Assembly (NCBI GenBank): GCA_009733575.1
Contig: ML769748.1
Coordinates: 1-63,253, forward strand
Length of the DNA: 63,253 nucleotides
Direction of reading: 5' to 3'
Origin: Gymnopus androsaceus JB14
Lineage: Eukaryota; Basidiomycota; Agaricomycetes; Agaricales; Omphalotaceae
The translations under genes were made by a program, and so were the position numbers. Shown here in pieces: positions 34,620 through 47,399 of the stretch (the stretch's first letter is position 1; each line of letters starts with the position of its first letter). The notes below the pieces were generated by a model, which was not told where the DNA came from, did not search any database, and was given only the letters and a program-made list of their open reading frames with translations.

Positions 34620-35125
34620 CTAGTCAATGGGATCAGCGGGGAAGCGCAAGAAATAATGTAGGATACACCAGCGAGCCGTGAAATGACACGCTTCTTGGCC
34701 AGTTCTTACGCTGAGATACGACTGGGCATTTTGTGCTCCCTCGACTTCATCATCATTGTGGAAATGGAACAGGGTGTAATTCTGCTTCTTGTCCTTGTAT
34801 TTGAGTAGCAGCCATTCCATAGTATCCGCGACCATCTCCACACTGTCAATTGCAGGGTACACCTCATCCATGTAATATGAGTCATCGACCCCAAGACGAT
34901 TATAGGAAGCAGTCAGAGAGCTTCTTATTTCAAGGAGAGAGCGGTACTTTTGTCCAAGAGCATAGATGTGTCATAAATCTGGGAGGGAGAGAAGTTCTTG
35001 CTGGGGAGAGTGGGCGTCATTGATGTCAAAGTGGGATATGTAATCATGTCTGTGCATCCAAATATAGGAACCTCATACTCATCGACGAACATAGACTGGA
35101 GTGCAAAAGTAACAGCCATTATGAG
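34620..35125 (-). pseudogene. SPT6: SPT6 fragment
   Basis: Part of the transcription elongation factor/histone chaperone Spt6, from the region before the tex/YqgF-like and DLD parts. Seen in order: ALQSMFVDEYEVP, then in the next frame YIWMHRHDYISHFDIND, LGQKYRSLLEIRSSLTASYNRLGVDDSYYMDEV, PAIDSVEMVADTMEWLLLKYKDKK, FHFHNDDEVE, and in a further frame KMPSRISA. There is a nonsense codon at the equivalent of the LWRIYALGQK stretch (reads DL-stop-HIYALGQK) and at least two frameshifts. Only about 170 codons of a protein of about 1,500 residues are present. The fragment is not functional. Confidence 0.8.
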
Positions 35126-35129
35126 CTCT

Positions 35130-35400
35130 CCTTGGAGATGCTGACATGAGCCATCAGCACTGAAGGACTATTGCACTGGGATACGATCTCGGTCTTGATA
35201 ATAGCTTCTTCCTCTTCACTTGCACTAGCAAGTTTGAGCTTGAGCTTGTCAATTTCTGCGATGGCCTAGAAATATTCAGAGTCGGGTATAATTGAATAGA
35301 GCAGTGTACGCACCTCCCATCTCTCTGCTCGTAGCGCCACCAGCTCTGGCCCATGTAAAAGCTTGCTCCTCTGCTTGAGCATCAGCTTGTCAGGAGCTTG
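35130..35400 (-). other. unidentified exon-like stretch in the mosaic
   Basis: A coiled-coil-like frame (LRAERWEAIAEIDKLKLKLASASEEE) spans a GT-AG intron of about 46 bp. It looks like two exons of some gene I do not recognise, lying between the TOR and SPT6 pieces. Confidence 0.3.
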
Positions 35401-35409
35401 GGCATCTCT

Positions 35410-35530
35410 GCCAGTAGATGTAACGTAGATAACTCACTGAGCCCCAGTTTTCATTCAATTGAACTTGCCAGTCACCCAATTTGAAGTAGCATTGGGCAAG
35501 CAACCTCGACAGGTGATCACTGCGTTGCTT
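35410..35530 (-). pseudogene. TOR: TOR kinase FAT-domain fragment (second TOR piece)
   Basis: About 30 codons, HLSRLLAQCYFKLGDWQVQLNENWGSE, match the TOR FAT-domain motif (xLLARCYLKLGEWQ). The gap to the larger TOR piece at 39.9-43.2 kb corresponds to roughly 110-150 missing FAT residues. It directly follows the broken end of the RasGAP piece on the same strand. Confidence 0.6.
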
Positions 35531-35539
35531 CATTCAGAA

Positions 35540-38500
35540 GCACTGCAATCATTGCATCGACCTCTCCAGGTGGACAGGTCTCACAAACAGCAAGGACGAG
35601 GGTCATCTTCATGAGGCATTAGCAAATGAGTAAAAATGAGAATATGAATTACTCACATCCAACTCTTTAACCAGCTGCAAAAACGACAAAATTAAATCAG
35701 AAATTGTACACAAAAACAATGATAGCTACTCACCTCAGCTAGACGATTTTGACCAGTTGAAGGACCAGATCTGTCTTCAGGATCAAACTTGGTACCTTGG
35801 CTCAGTACGCGAGCAAAGACATGAGAAAATATTGTCCGTTTACGATTATCTTTGTTATACGCTGAAGGAAGGCATGGTTTGAAGCCACTTTCCGTATTTG
35901 CACTAACTAAGTGAGATAAACCAGTAATCACAAGTTCACGAAGTTCGGTTTTGCGTTGTGAGGCGCGCATTCGCTGGGATTAAAGTTAGTTTGTGGACCG
36001 TCGCCAAATTATAACTGCCACATACATGTTGGATAGAACCGACGTCCGAGATGCTATCAGAAGTCTAGAGCAGATATTCAATCAATAATGTTCTCCTCCT
36101 TTGAGGCATTGTAGCTAACTCACCGGAAGATCGATTTGACATATTCCTAGCCCATTGAGCAAGACCGTTGAATATTTGATGAACAACCTCGAGACAAAAT
36201 GGAAGCTATCATCTCCAGCTGTGGACGTGTCCGCAGGTTGAAGCTATAAACAATCAAGCAGATTGACCATTGTTCGCAGGCAAGTCATGTTAACTTCGTA
36301 GATACTGGAATTGTAGTCTGCCGATGGCTGGAGGAAGGTCAATAACGCGTAAAGAGATTAGTAAGTGTATTTACCTCGGGTGGCACAATCCAATTGACTA
36401 TAGTATCCAAGATACTCCAACGAATATCATCATCTTTGCGTACACTTAAGTTACCAGTCCTGCAACACACACTGTCGCAAAGCAGACAGAACTTTTGCTT
36501 GATGCGGAAGCTTTCTGGGGAGTCGAACCTGGTAATGAACGAGGCCAGACCAAGTAGAGTCGGACTAACGTCGATATTCACTACTTCTTCAGTGCGTGCC
36601 TGGCTGTTCTCAACCATCAACTTTGAGACTGCAATGAACTACAGGGAAGTGTAAATAAAGGGAAGACATTGAAATCAAAGAATTGGGCTCGCCTGGTTAC
36701 GAAAAGGAGCATATTCTCATGATTGCTCCCTTCCTCATTATTCTCCTTCTCGAAATTGACAGCTTGAACCACCCTGGCAAAGAAAAAAAACAATGAGCAA
36801 AAGGCAAAACCCATCCATCAACAAACAACTCACTCATCGAAATATTTGAGAATCTTCGGATGAAGCCTTGCATTGAGGTCAACACCAAGCGCCTCCCACG
36901 CCGCTTCCTGAATCTGAACATCCTCGAATATGAGCAAAGCTGTTAGATCGTTGACGAATGTCGAGATTGACTGGACAGGGTTTTGCACCGCACGCATTGA
37001 GTCGGGGAGCATTCGCTGGGGAATGACAGAGGAAAGCAGGGAAGCATCGCATTGATCTTGAATGCTACCACCAGCAACCACAGCCAAGAATAGAGCCAGA
37101 TTCTGCCACTCGTAGACCTTGTCCTAGGAAGAAGCAGAAGATCAATTTCATAGGCATGCAGCGTTACTAGCAAACGACAACCTGATAGGAATCCTGATGA
37201 GCTCGGTGGATAGTCACGTCATCAGGTACGTTTAGGATGCTTTCCGTCAGGTTAGTGAACCGCGCATAGCATTTTTGCCATACAGCTACATTTACAGCAG
37301 AGCAATAAGGCATAAGCCGCAGCAGCTTCCAAACCCTCCTCTGATGAGCGACGCGGCCTATAATAAACGCATCAACGACCAGAATGTAGAAAGTAAAGAA
37401 CTGTTTACTCACCGACAACTAAAACCTTGGGATCTCCAAGCCGTTCATACAATGGATATCTCTTCGACTTGTCTTCTTCAGTGATTGTTGGATTACTTGG
37501 TGCATCAGTTTGACTCTCAATATGAGCCAAAAACCATAATCCCTTAGCTGCAGAATGAGACACCATACCATCTGCAGATGGCAAAGACACAAGCAAAGCA
37601 ATTTCGGCAAGAATCATAAAATAACATAACACGTCAATAAAAAGCATTTCAAAGCTGAGGAAATATCGAAACATACATCAGTCTTGCGCGCGAAAAAGTC
37701 CAAATTACACCCGACCACAGTCGCTGACTCTCCATGTCCGTTCGTGCATTCAGCAAATTGATAGAGATGCTGGCGAGCATTTGAGATCTGTGCAATGCAT
37801 TAAAATACAACAACCAAAGCAAGAATAGGTGAAAAATGTTACTAACAAGGAGTTTTTCATCCAACCAACGAACAGCTCATGCTTTGGATCTGTGGGGTCG
37901 AAGCTAAAGGCCATCTCGTATTCACAGCGGAAATCTTGGTCACTAAATCAAGCAAAGATTCGAATATCCTCATGGGCAAAGTTGTCCACAGATTGTTGTC
38001 CACAGATTGGTTTCATTCTCCGGAAGGGCGGCGAAGAAAAAAATTCCAGCGCGCGCGCCATATAGAGAGTATGCCTAGGATGAGGAGTTCTCGATCGGTA
38101 AGGTGGTCTGCCTGAAGCCATTGCATTCTGGGGCGTGATGCGCCCTTTGTGGCACTACCATATTGGTCGACTTCCATATCACGAGTGACAGTGGTCTGTA
38201 AAACATAAACATGACTAATGTGAAGGCAATAGTCAGAAGGAACAGCAAACCTTGAATAACTGTCACAGACGAGGTGCAACCACCTTGAACAACTCATCCA
38301 AAGGTTTCTGCCAGCTAGAAAGCGACTCCTATAGTACAACGATTAGCAAATCAAAACGTTCAAGACGCAACAAAAAACCTACCTCTTGTATGAGTGTTAA
38401 CGACGCCCATATAACACACAGTTTCACGGCATCTGAGCGTTCGGGTTCAAGGCAATCGAGAAAATAGGAAGTGAGTCTTCCTTGGGTAGGAACCTATAAA

Positions 38501-39880
38501 TGGATACTAGAGCTCCCGCCCAGAGTACAACATTCACTTCTTCGCTACACTCCCAGAACGACTTGCAAACTGGACTCCAAATTCCACTCTGTTGCCGAAG
38601 GGGAACGATTAGCCTGTGCGTTGTAGATGGGTCCATAAAACTTACCTTCAGTTCATGAGCAATATTGTCATAAACCAGCATCTGCAGAGGGGTTTCATTG
38701 TCTACGGGATTAACATTCATCGCCGTACGACATATCTGCCCCGCAGGCCAAGGAAACCGTGCCCAGTTTGTTCGTGTGATTGGACTGCCGCATTAAATCT
38801 TCTGTGAATTTGGCAAGCTTCTGATTACTATGAGATCCAACACTTTGCAAATCAGTAGTCCTTTCTGGGATGATACACTGAAGAGCAGCCAACGTCGGCC
38901 ACAGAATATGCTCCGAGCGAGAAGATTTGTTGTATAAAAAGTCGAAAACACCTGAGGCGCCTTCCATCTTGGTGTGCGTTGGGACGACCTCGTTAAATTC
39001 GTCTGGGAAATGGTCGATCCAGCTCCAGATTGCAGAACAAAGAGGACCAGCTATTGCTTTGTGGCGGTGTGCTCTCATGTTAACCAACAGCAAAGAAAGT
39101 TCTTCACGAAAAGGCAGTGTGAATTGTTAAGAGCAAGAAAATACACACCATTCATGATCTGTAAAAGCCTTAGACAATCCAAGACACTATGTCCCAACAC
39201 CGACAGATTCGTAGAGTCTGACGACTCGTCGGTATGCGTCGCTAGAAAGTGAATTCTTAAACGCAGTCTTTGGAACACCACCTTCCAATTCGATGCGGAG
39301 ATATAAAAATGATTCTACCGGCAAACTTTAGAGTCAATGTCTGGTGTGAATTGATGCTGGACATATGCATCTTTTCATACGCAGCATCATTCCCAGACAA
39401 GAGAACATAAGAACTCGTGCTTTCCTTTCCAGTAGAGCTGACTGAATTGGAGGAACGTTTGGTCCGGAGTTGGTTGTGGTGCAATACATGGGGAGCCGAA
39501 GGGCGTTGACTTGGCCGTGATGATTTCTGCATCATAGTCTCGAAAAGCGACATCAGCAAAGCGGCTTGAAGACATGACGAGTGGCGGCTCAGTAGAGGCT
39601 GTTTGATGGAGATAAGGGATCATTACGCTGAGACATATTGCGCGCAGGCTTCTTCCGTGGTATTGGCGTAGATGAATCTAAAGTACCTGGTCGGTGTCTA
39701 GCTGGATCACCATCAAACATAGGCGTCGGGCGGCTGCTGGCTCGAGAACTAGGACGAACATCTGGTTGCCACCGTTTAAAGAACCTTAAGCAGAAACAGT
39801 TGTGACTGCAGTACCTTGATTGTGATGACGCCAGTAGGATCTATCGTGCTGACAACCTTGAAGCCTAAAACACTAGTCAA
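35540..39880 (-). pseudogene. IRA/neurofibromin-type RasGAP, N-terminal and central part
   Basis: Large fragment of a fungal neurofibromin homologue, the GAP that switches Ras off in nutrient/cAMP signalling. Landmarks in order from 39.8 kb: a Ser/Pro-rich N-terminal part, CIIPERTT then KLAKFTEDLMRQS (38.9-38.8 kb), DNIAHELKVSFMDPS (38.65), SSVIPQRMLPDSMRAVQNP and VDLNARLHPKILKYFDE (37.05-36.83), the ELVITGLSHLVSANTESGFKPCLP stretch and IFSHVFARVLSQGTKFDPEDR (35.95-35.75), then LVKELD and LVLAVCETCPPGEVDAMIAVLLN (35.67-35.54), the entry to the GAP domain. Similarity stops there and TOR sequence follows. Introns are retained; several frames are broken. The GAP domain's later part lies separately at 46.2-47.06 kb. 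Confidence 0.75.
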
Positions 39881-39904
39881 CATGAGCTGATGAAGGTTGA
39901 GGAG

Positions 39905-42900
39905 TATGCTCACCGCTTCATCTCCAATTCTGAAAGCATTTGTGCTCGAACCATGATACTGGAAAGGGAGTCAGTAAAAAAGAAACAAAAACAAAACAAA
40001 AACAAATGGTTGCCTTACTTGTATGAGCTAACCTATCCTTCGCCAACAAACGAGGTTAACTCTGGATAAAGGAGGTCCCTAGCCTTCGCTATGTGTCCCT
40101 TCGCCTTGGAAAACTGGTTCTGATGAATGCACGATAGAAAGCATGATCAGGTGAATCTGGCCGCATAGTAGCGATGTAGTCATCCATCGAATCCCACTCA
40201 TTCGATGACCAGGCAGCGGCGGCAGCAATTGGTCCAATTTCATGACGATCTTCATGATTTGCATGGTCCCATATTTCGTCGACTTAAACAGTAAGCTGAA
40301 CCCATTTGCCCAATGTGTTAAGACATTTCATGCACCCAATCTGAATGCCAGGTGCATTTGGGTCTGATTCTGCTTTCCTACTTGAAGCGCCTCTTGCCAT
40401 CCCCCAAGTCTCTCGTACCACTCTTCATGGTTCGTAATGTCATATTACTCTCTGGCTATAAGTGACGTTCCCCATGCTGCATCGTGCCATTGCAAACGGG
40501 TATTGATGCTGATGAGAGCTTCGATAGTAGACGTTGACGGTTCTGACCAATACTCAAGCTCCTTGTGGTGTAGAGCTTTTGCGTAGGCCAAATACTTTAA
40601 CGCATACTCTCCAAGCGTGCAATGCTCTATAGGAAGTGGCTTTTCTTCATGTTCCATAAATTCAGCTAGATCAAGCCACCAGTGAATAAGTTCCGAGGGC
40701 GCTGTGGGGGCGGAGATGGTGGTTTCAATGCTCCTAATGAGGTCTTCCTGCAACGTAAAAAATCAATGCGAAGAAACACAGTTGGCAATGCTACAAACCT
40801 GATATTGATCATAAAGCTCCGTCCAGCAGGATAGAAATGCCGCATTGAAGATCTCCTTTGCCAAAGGTGTATGGACATCAACTAGTGCATGAGACGGCTT
40901 TCAAGAACTCTACGCTGAGCTTATGCATCCAGGCAGTCCAATCCTCCCTCGTGGCGACGTCGGAAGTGTCCCAGGCTTGTTTCAGATGCTGCCAATTAAC
41001 GACCATTTTGGCAATCTGTGCGGGTGCCGAGTATTCAAACCCTTTTGTGCTTTCATTGAGCCTAAGTAGGTAACAATTAGAAATTTGTGACACGATTAGC
41101 ACATCTTGATCCAAACTCACATCGTGTCAATAGGTCCTACATCTTGAGGTAATCGTTCTCCATTGAGTAGTTTAGATATGAGGCCCTCGTAGCAAGTATG
41201 GGTGATTCGATTTCTCAACACTGCCTGAATGTAAGTATACATCGACAGTCATTGTGAAGATTATACCCTATTATACCTTGTTAATTGTGGGCACGAAGAT
41301 GGCAAAGTCGGAACCAAGCTGTATCGCCAACAAGCACATGGTATCCAAAACGGCCATTCAAATATCCTGATTGGCAGAATTGAGCACTCGAACCAGTGGA
41401 TGTACTATGCGTGATGCATGGTCAGAGAAATTGACCCTTTTGGGGAGTCCGTCAATGGTCTGAATTGCTCTTTTGCGCAATGCGGCAGTACCATCGATGC
41501 GTTCATACGATTTCACGATAACATGGATGACCAAGTGCAGGTACTCTTTGATATTTGCTCCAAAAGCTTGAAAAGCATTGAGCACTTTGATTTGGGTGTT
41601 GATCTTCTTGTCGGTAAGATTGCCGTTGAGGACCTTCAGAACCAGCGGTATGATCCCAGAAATTCAACGCTTTTCCTAGAGCTTTGATGAGACGATCGGC
41701 AGCTGGAGGGTCGCGTTCTCCCTTAGATAATTGATTAGCTGGAGAGATCAGTGGTGTAGTTGTAAATATGCTGCTTCAAAATTCCAACAAGAATGGCAAG
41801 TTGTTGTAGATGAAATTCCTGATAACGAGCCGAGGAATTGCACGCAGCGATCGCAAAAGCAGGGATGATCTGCAACCAAACATAAGATCCCACGAGAGCC
41901 GGTAAAATTACATGCTTATGCTCACCTGAGGAAGAAAAGCTTGCCTTGAGTCTCGAATATAGACATGATCGCTTCTATCACAGCATGATGGTGACTACCG
42001 AGCGTGGGATCCTTCAATACAACAAACAGTGAAGTGAAGTGATGACCACAGTCTGGAAATAGTCTCCGGATGCGCTCAAAGGCCCCGGTCCTGGCTGGAT
42101 TATTGGGACTTGGTTTATAGCCATCGCAGCTGTTTCACTCGTAGCATCATCTGCATTCCTGTCCTGTTGGAAAATCGTCAATGTGAGTCTGGATGACGAG
42201 ATCATTGAAAGGCACCTTTCGTCGATATGGATCTACAGCTCCCAAGATACCTAAAACCTTGATAACTTCTCGGCGCACAGTTTGAGATGGTTTGGCTCGC
42301 AGAACTTTCCACAACACCTGCAAAAGTTGCGGATGATCAACTAGCAGGGTGATAACATAACCTCAGGTGCTAAAGTAAACCTGCCCAAGAGTTGTTAACG
42401 CTGCATCCCTTTTTATGAGCGAGTTATCCGAGAGCTTAGCCATGATGTCTGGTATCAGTTCAGGTATGTGTGGTAACACGCTTTCCCCAACTGCACAGGT
42501 AAGCTCCCCAAGACTTAGCATGATATGGGCGGCGACATTGGGATTGGGGTCGTTAGCTTTGCAAAGAAGAACATTAAGCATAGGAATAGGATGATGCGCT
42601 GTGTTGCCGAAATAAGATGCTGAGAATATGGGAGCATGTCTACAGTCGGCGTAAGCGTAATAATTCCACCATTTCAACTTGAGAAACTTACTGCATGGTA
42701 AATACTCCAATTCCGTTGCGAAGTGAAGGCATAATGTATGCAGGATTGTGCTTGGCAAGTCGTTCTATCAAACTGACAGCTTTCAATTGAGTGCAATGAA
42801 TAACGATCAAACATTCTCGGCTTGCGCAAGATGCTTGTCGAATCTTTTGTGTATAGAGGCGAGTACGGTTTGCCAGATTGTCGAATCTACGATACATTGT

Positions 42901-43215
42901 TAGTAAAAACTCAACGTGATATTGTCCAAATTGCACTGGGATCAGCAATTCCAACGGTTAGGAGTTTGTGCAGAACATCACTTATGACTTCGATAGCATG
43001 GCTACTTACTTGATAGCATATTAGATCGTGCATGAAAAGACAACAATAGGCCATAGCTGCTGCATGCCTAACTTCAGGATGGTTGTCCTCGAGGTATGGC
43101 TTTGTACAATGTACAACCGCTGGCCTGTGAATTTTCAATACATCGATCCCAAAGTTCGCACCATTCAAATCGAAAGCTCGTGAATACTTGAGGGTCCTTG
43201 CCATTTCCGCTGACC
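39905..43215 (-). pseudogene. TOR: TOR kinase, HEAT repeats and start of FAT domain
   Basis: Central part of the target-of-rapamycin kinase. In order: YLEDNHPEVRHAAAMAYC (43.1 kb), IERLAKHNPAYIMPSLR (42.75), LCKANDPNPNVAAHIMLSLGELTC and IKRDAALTTLGQV (42.56-42.38), VRREVIKVLGILGAVDPYRRK (42.27-42.21), LHLVIHVIVKSYER and LGSDFAIFVPTINK (41.55-41.28), [25 protein letters not shown] (40.97-40.89), [62 protein letters not shown] (40.7-40.5), WDSMDDYIATMRPDSPDHAFYRA (40.2-40.1), MVRAQMLSELE (39.95). FRB and kinase domains are absent from the window. Many frame breaks; introns kept. Confidence 0.85.
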
Positions 43216-43639
43216 TGTATAACCTTCAGTAACGTATGATTAAGAAGGAGAAGCGTCAAACCTGAGATACATTTAGATCCTGGCTAATGGCGCCCTAGAG
43301 ATGGCGGAGCACCTAAAGGTTTGTAAGGCTGCCCGCTCAAAATCACACACACACTATTGGCCTGTGCCGAAGATGAGCATGGCGGAGAGTTTGAAAAGTC
43401 AACTTCAATGACTCGCGTCCATATCCGTTACATTGCCAAATTACTCTGTGTGAAGCGTAAAACGCACTTGGAATTTTTGAGCTTATGTTTCTTATTCAAT
43501 GCTGCTACCCTGAAGCTTGAATAATGGGAATTAATGATTAGAAGCATTGTCCAGGTTACAGTATGTATTGTTGAGTTGGATAGTCTGAGTTAATCGATGA
43601 ATTCCCTTTATCAAGTATGATTCGTATCAAGCATTGAAC

Positions 43640-45065
43640 ACAAAGCCTTTACCCTTCCCTATTTTGCACTGGCTGTAGTCACAAACGGATAGTTAGTATA
43701 TCCCTTTTGATCCAGAAACATCTCCACACAAGTAGAACATGTCCCGGTTATATGGAGTCGAATGGATCTTCCTCAAACACTCAGGAAGGTCAGGCTGAGG
43801 AACGAATTTCACAAGTCAGTCAAAAGTAGATTATTGGATTCAGACACTCACCGTTGACAGAAAGTACCTCCAAACGCTACCAGCTCTCCCTCATTTTCAT
43901 ATTTCTCTGCCACAGCAAAAGCCACTTCAGGCTTGTATTATCTAGCAGTGATATCTTCGGATCTCAAATTTCACACAAAAAGTCATTCGAGGCTTCAGAA
44001 TGGGCTTCATCAGTGTCAGCGTCACCTTTATTACGAGGTTCGACAACGTGTATATATGCAAAAGATGGATGAAGATGTTTGATCTGTTGAACGAGGTAAG
44101 AACGTGGGTCTGGGGTTGTTCATTCCGGTGCTTGCCACACCGAATGCTCTGGAACCGGCGTTCAGCACTTGGACCATGCCGTGTAATAGACCTTCCTTCC
44201 TTCCTTCCCATGGGTTTCCGAATCAGAGTCAGTTTCATGACTTAGGGATTGCAATTGACTAACCTTCCACGAGCAAAACCCAGTCCTCTCTGCTCCGATG
44301 GCTAGGACGGCTTTATCAATGACTTGGAGAAAAAACCTACATTGGTTCTCGATGGATCCTCTACAACTGTGCGTTTGTTGGATAAGTCTTGCGTGAATTG
44401 GTCAACCTAAATACCAAAAACCAGACATTAATTCATCGGCCAAACCTAATCTATGAAATACACACCAAAAATATTCATTTGCACCGTGAATTTCGACTGT
44501 GTTGAATCCCACTTTGATAGAATTCTTGGCAGCGGTGGCGTATATGTAGCTCTATATTCTGCGATTTCATTTATCGTAAGAGGTGGCGGTATAGAGTACT
44601 GGTAAAGAGATGTCCGAGGCAAAGTCGTATGGTAAGGAATCCTCGGCGTGGAGCTGCTCCAGGCCCGTAGCAGACCTAGTGCCCATAGTTGGAGGACGAT
44701 GAAAGAGCCTTTAGCGTGAACTGCATCGGTGACCTGTGTGTTTGGTTAGTGTACTGGAGCATAAGCAATGAAACGTATAATACTAACGACTTGCCATATC
44801 TCTATTTCGATCCTTACTCCATATCCCGGGCACATTAAAGTACCCACCTGCTTTCGCAGCGATAAAAGTTGCCTGGGTGATTAACAGTAAATGGTTGGGG
44901 TCTCGCTAGCGTTGAACGTGAGCGAGAGATGAAGGAAGATGGAGCATGAATCATTTTAGTCGGATTCCAGGAGCCTTTTGAAGGACTCTGGAGCCGAGAA
45001 GAAGCAAATGGTTACCTTTTTGTTCAAAAAGATAATAAGGTGACGCCCGGGCGCTTAAGGTAGAG
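43640..45065 (-). pseudogene. old yellow enzyme (NADH:flavin oxidoreductase) remains, left copy
   Basis: Decayed flavin-dependent ene-reductase. N-terminal side: FIAAKAGGYFNVPGIW (about 44.87 kb), LQLWALG; middle: AAKNSIKVGFNTVEIHGAN (about 44.5; the H-G-A-N flavin/substrate stretch); C-terminal side: ELVAFGRYFLS then PDLPECLRKIHSTPYNRDMFY and YTNYPF (43.85-43.70). Stops and frame changes separate these. The 5' part (about 44.7-45.06 kb) is also present in inverted orientation at 48.90-49.4 kb. Confidence 0.75.
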
Positions 45066-45099
45066 TATGAGGTTCTATATTTGGAATCAAGTTCAATCA

Positions 45100-45640
45100 A
45101 CAAATTCATTCCTCAAGTTCTCTAGAACATCCTTCAAACCTTGCGAGAGAGTGTCTTGAACTGCCTCGACTTATGCGTTAGTGCTTGCTGAAGCATTTGC
45201 AACCGCCTGTACATCACGGTGCAAGGCTCTCATAGCGTTGCGTTGACAGTTGCCTTACCATCAGGGGCTGGGCTAAGGTTGGTCCTGCGGTAGACTACAT
45301 TAGCGATGAAAAATGAGGTACATACTAATACACTAAATATCTTTCATTATAACGCAAACTTCTTCTCAACCTCAATCAACCCATCTGTCAACTTGGTCAC
45401 AGTAGCCCATTTCGGGATATACTCCAGCACTTCTTCAAATACTGGAATATGTCCCCCAGATGCGCGTTTCCCAGACGGTGACGGCACAGGAGAGGTCGAC
45501 AGACCCATCCCGACCATCCCACTCTCGTATTCAACCCATTCGCATGCTACGCGTCCCAACTCGGTGGTTCGTCACATTGGTGGTCGCCGGAGTGTTAACA
45601 GCGGAACTGGATGATAATGAAGATTCCCCGACTTGGATAT
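45100..45640 (+). repeat. inverted repeat, left arm (with 50000-50470)
   Basis: Most of this stretch reappears as its reverse complement at 50.00-50.47 kb. It includes the region of CCCAGACGGTGACGGCACAG and the minus-strand coding of ALHRDVQAVANAS..STNAEVEAV. The arms differ by many substitutions and small indels. Confidence 0.8.
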
Positions 45641-46179
45641 CATCATGCTGGGCGTTGGACTCGTTTACGACGGTAGCACTCGGAGATAGTATCTCCGAAG
45701 TTGATGACTCTATTTCGAGCTCTTATACTCGGCGAAAACGTTGCTTGCTGTCTCTTGGCGGCTCGGGAGCGGGCAAGAGCAGATTCGAATATAGCGACAA
45801 GAATGAGCTGGCGGATGTATCCGGAATGAAGAGGAAGCAGATATTCTGCCGGAAATGAAATTCGGAGTTGTTTAGCGTCAACTCCCTGCGCAATCTGCGG
45901 CAAAAAACGACTGCGATTTCCACTGAGTGAATCCTGTAATCATCTCCGTTCTGCGTAATATATCGTACCCAAGGTAAAGCCTGCTATCCAGACTTTTTGA
46001 CAATTTTTAGATATCGAACCTGTATACAAGTCAGCGTAGCACACGACAGAAAACAGTAGATTTACCTGAATACCCTATACAGTGAAATACGGTTGATGAT
46101 GAGTTCAATATCACAATCCTCGTACTGAGAAGAACTAAGCATCTGCATAGAAGGCATCAATTACACTCTTCACATCATG

Positions 46180-47057
46180 CTAGGAGAGGCTGACCTTGCA
46201 AAAGTGATACACGAGCAGTTCCATATCTAACGATTCGACATTGATTTTCGACAGACGCAGGACGAAGAACGCTATGTCTTCAGAGTCCTGCGAGCAATAA
46301 ATTAGGAAGAGAAACCTCATGAAACGAACATGGCGTACACTTGGCGCAACAGTTTCACAACAAACATCTCGAACAGAATCAGTAGCTTTGTTTGCGTATC
46401 GACTCATGAGTTCCTGGTAATCCCGGTGATCTTTCCTGTCCAAGATAGAGGTTTTTGCAACCTCCATCGGAGGGCCGAGATCCACCAGAAGTGTACAGAG
46501 ACCGTCCCAGGCACGCTTCCCGGAAATAGCAGAGTTATTGCCATCGGCAGAAGACTTTGATATGCTGAGGAGTTCTTGGCCAACCTTGTTAGCGTACTTG
46601 TCGAAGAACCAGTGTAGGACGATAATATCCGTATCATCCGAAGCTGTTTCAAGCCATTCTTCCTCTTTGTCTTCGCCGGGGTATACCACTATGAAAGTCA
46701 TCCTTGAAAAGAGTAAAGTACGAAAAGGGTGATGTTACTCACGTTGAGCTCACTCAGGTAGCGTGTAACATGAGCAATATGATCCCGTAGGAAATCATTC
46801 AGAACCATCATATGCGCCTCCTTTTCAAAGAAAATATTGTTGGCAAGGTTCTGAATAATCTTCGCGATCAAATGTAAGCCCACGACGAAGAGCGTCGCCC
46901 GGAGGATCCAAGTTAATTGTTTCGGGTGCGACCACCGCTGGTGGAATAAACCTGAAAAGAGTTGAATGATGACCACTACCATGTTGTCGCAGCTCTTCTC
47001 AAAGGCGCATCGCTTCCGCGAGAGCAGCAACAGCAGCGTCCTGGGAGCCAGAGGCAA
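46180..47057 (-). pseudogene. IRA/neurofibromin RasGAP fragment: end of GAP domain and beyond
   Basis: Continues the RasGAP family after the point where the 35.5-39.9 kb piece stops. Landmarks: CAFEKSCDNMVVVIIQLF, LIAKIIQNLANNIFFEKEAHMMVLNDFLRDHIAHVTRYLSELN (47.0-46.7 kb; the last GAP helices), DDTDIIVLHWFFDKYANKVGQELLS, GLCTLLVDLGPPMEVA, YQELMSRYANKATDSVRDV and FVLRLSKINVESLDMELLVYHF (46.65-46.2). Short introns are kept, and the 3' part is again missing. The intervening core of the GAP domain is not seen in the window. Confidence 0.7.
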
Positions 47058-47059
47058 CA

Positions 47060-47395
47060 GCGGCGATGGCAGCGACTTCAGAAGCCTTCTCCAGGGCGAA
47101 AGAGCAGTGTTTCTCCGAATGTGGAGAACAGTAGATCTGCAGTAGATGCAGTAGAGATGATGACACGTTCCTGTTCGTAACCGAATAGAGGTAGAGTTTC
47201 ATTGGCAACCTACAAAAACGGTAAATGTCAGTTAGATAATACGATGTAATAAAAACTGACTTTGAGCGCGATTCTTTCTCTTCGTAAAATACGGTCATCA
47301 AGGCCATGGCCCTCATCCATCTACTGCTACTGGTACTGTCGATGATGTGTTTGACGCGTGGATGACAGTGTTGGATCAACTGTTGACCACCTAAT
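47060..47395 (-). other. unidentified exon-like frames in the mosaic
   Basis: Frames such as MRAMALMTVFYEEKESRSK, then after a possible intron LPLFGYEQERVIISTASTADLLFSTF, look like protein-coding exons. I cannot name the gene. Confidence 0.3.
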
Positions 47396-47399
47396 CTTG

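Noticed and set aside
34620..43215. Working TOR, IRA or SPT6 genes with many introns
   Set aside because: Domains are out of order, key domains are missing (kinase, most of GAP) and several frameshifts or stops cannot be removed by GT-AG introns.
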